A DNA stretch of 64,000 bases from Candidatus Vicinibacter affinis (GTDB lineage: Bacteria > Bacteroidota > Bacteroidia > Chitinophagales > Saprospiraceae), in contig JADJNH010000007.1 in assembly GCA_016714365.1 (NCBI GenBank), positions 248,001 to 312,000 on the forward strand, written 5' to 3'. Each line of letters begins with the position of its first letter. Position 1 is the stretch's first letter. Of this stretch, positions 63,368 to 64,000 are shown piece after piece. The notes under the pieces were generated by a model. That model searched no databases, was not told the origin of the DNA, and saw nothing but the letters and a program-made list of their open reading frames with translations. Position numbers and translations under genes: made by a program.

Positions 63368-63757
63368 ATGACTAAAACTATTAAATGGAAGGGAATTCAA
63401 GGAGAATATTCAATTCATGTGTCTAGGCTAGATCAATTCACAGAATGCATTCCAAAAGATTTAGAAGACAATCTATTCCCAGAACTAAAAGTTGCGATGA
63501 AAGATCCAGGTTTTGATATAAAAAATCATTCAGCGTTTATATTAAAGGGTGTAGTTGATATTGCGGATCGCTCAGCTTTAAGACTTGACTTGCAATTATC
63601 TCATAGCAATAAATCAACTGATACGCTAATAGATGACATATTAAGGGAAGAAGCCCAAGCGTTATTTCCAGACAACAAACTATTTCTTTACTCCTCTAGA
63701 ATGTGTAACCATTTTGAAAGACAACATTGCTGGATTTTACAACCGAAAGATTCTTAA
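63368..63757 (+). CDS. Hypothetical protein, family not recognised
   Basis: A 129-aa soluble protein ('MTKTIKWKGIQGEYSIHVSR'...'CNHFERQHCWILQPKDS') with an ATG start 17 bases after the XRE remnant. It has no signal peptide or membrane segment, mixed alpha/beta composition, three Cys (28, 114 and 122) and a His/Glu/Arg-rich end. I recognise no domain. It is flanked on both sides by tails of XRE-type regulators, which might mean insertion into, or duplication with, such genes. Codon use looks like the neighbours', and the frame is full, so a real gene is plausible. Confidence 0.55.
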   Translation: MTKTIKWKGIQGEYSIHVSRLDQFTECIPKDLEDNLFPELKVAMKDPGFDIKNHSAFILKGVVDIADRSALRLDLQLSHSNKSTDTLIDDILREEAQALFPDNKLFLYSSRMCNHFERQHCWILQPKDS

Positions 63758-63772
63758 CTAAATATTCATCTA

Positions 63773-63847
63773 ATGTTAAAGGAGCTCTTTAATGTATTAG
63801 ATGCTTATATCCGCGATTACAAAATAAGTATGGCGTATAGTAAATAA
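63773..63847 (+). pseudogene. Second, shorter XRE-regulator tail
   Basis: A 24-codon frame from ATG 63773 reads 'ELFNVLDAYIRDYKISMAYS', similar to the end of the remnant at 63183-63350 ('TVFALLDAFLQDTKTKQAYS'). Too short to be a gene. It marks a second copy of this tail, 15 bases after the 129-aa gene. Confidence 0.45.
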
Positions 63848-63898
63848 TGACAGTATAAATTAATTCGAGAGAGCCTACACTTAAGCTGAAATACAAAA

Positions 63899-64000
63899 TC
63901 ATTTAGTAAGTTTCGTCAAATGAACTTTTCTTAGAGTATCCCCATTCAGTATTGGCAATAAAATTAATTCTTTAGGCAAATACTCTAATTTATAAATCCT
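63899..64000 (-). CDS. Possible 3' end of a gene running off the window edge
   Basis: On the minus strand one frame stays open from the edge for 33 codons ('RIYKLEYLPKELILLPILNG', then 'DTLRKVHLTKLTK') before TGA, while the other two frames stop at once. Composition is protein-like but nothing is recognised, and chance openness cannot be excluded. Confidence 0.25.
   Translation of the reverse strand, partial: RIYKLEYLPKELILLPILNGDTLRKVHLTKLTK

Noticed and set aside
63758..64000. tRNA or other RNA gene in the right-hand end
   Set aside because: No cloverleaf or conserved RNA signature visible; the sequence is AT-rich with only short frames.

Overview
The window looks like a chromosomal segment of a Bacteroidota bacterium, most likely Saprospiraceae-like. 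The evidence is: many outer-surface proteins ending in type IX secretion (T9SS) sorting domains of type A and type B ('VPNVFSPNGDG'); a SusC/RagA-style TonB-dependent receptor with an N-terminal carboxypeptidase-regulatory-like domain; Bacteroidota-type -7 promoter boxes (TAnnTTTG); a mitochondrial-like citrate synthase; and a clade II, Sec-exported N2O reductase. No rRNA, tRNA or CRISPR array was seen.

Layout. 1-4.0 kb: FG-GAP/ASPIC-UnbV surface lipoproteins (one cut by the window edge) and a frame-disrupted mini-protein carrying only a T9SS sorting domain. 4.1-9.1 kb: central metabolism, with pckA divergent from gltA-gcvH-VanZ-like-tonB. 9.2-18.9 kb: TPR protein, AMP nucleosidase, Kup K+ transporter, XerC/D recombinase, kynureninase plus kynurenine 3-monooxygenase, and a C1 (bleomycin-hydrolase-like) peptidase. 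19.2-29.6 kb: a minus-strand operon of three T9SS type B surface proteins built from Cys-pair 'GCDS' repeats; the last gene carries an in-frame TGA. 29.8-33.1 kb: TonB-dependent receptor. 33.4-43.5 kb: two giant HYR-like/dockerin-like T9SS type A proteins that share a nearly identical 3.8-kb 3' part but have unrelated N-terminal modules (DUF3494 ice-binding plus C-type lectin in one, an unknown beta-rich module in the other).

44.0-49.4 kb: an exbB-exbD-exbD-tonB energy-transduction operon followed by a tandem duplication (about 2.1 kb) of its 3' end. In the second copy only tonB is intact; the exbD, small-membrane-protein and SRPBCC copies have decayed. 49.5-53.5 kb: housekeeping (outer membrane protein, coaX, purH, DUF4286). 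53.5-61.3 kb: an Rrf2 regulator divergent from a nitrous-oxide reduction operon: cytochrome c, nosZ, fasciclin-domain lipoprotein, a membrane-NosL fusion, nosD, nosF, nosY. The divergent intergenic region holds two perfect palindromes, one matching the FNR/CRP-type core TGAT-N4-ATCA. 61.4-64.0 kb: degraded DNA, with a second sorting-domain-only remnant, a broken IS3-family element, two tails of XRE-type regulators and an unrecognised 129-aa gene.

How it fits together: ExbB/ExbD/TonB would energise TonB-dependent receptors such as the one at 29.8 kb. The T9SS cargo proteins form a large cell-surface adhesin or matrix repertoire. The nos operon supports respiration of N2O, with the lipoprotein cytochrome c as likely electron donor and NosL/NosDFY for copper-centre maturation. 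No nitrite or NO reductase gene is in the window.
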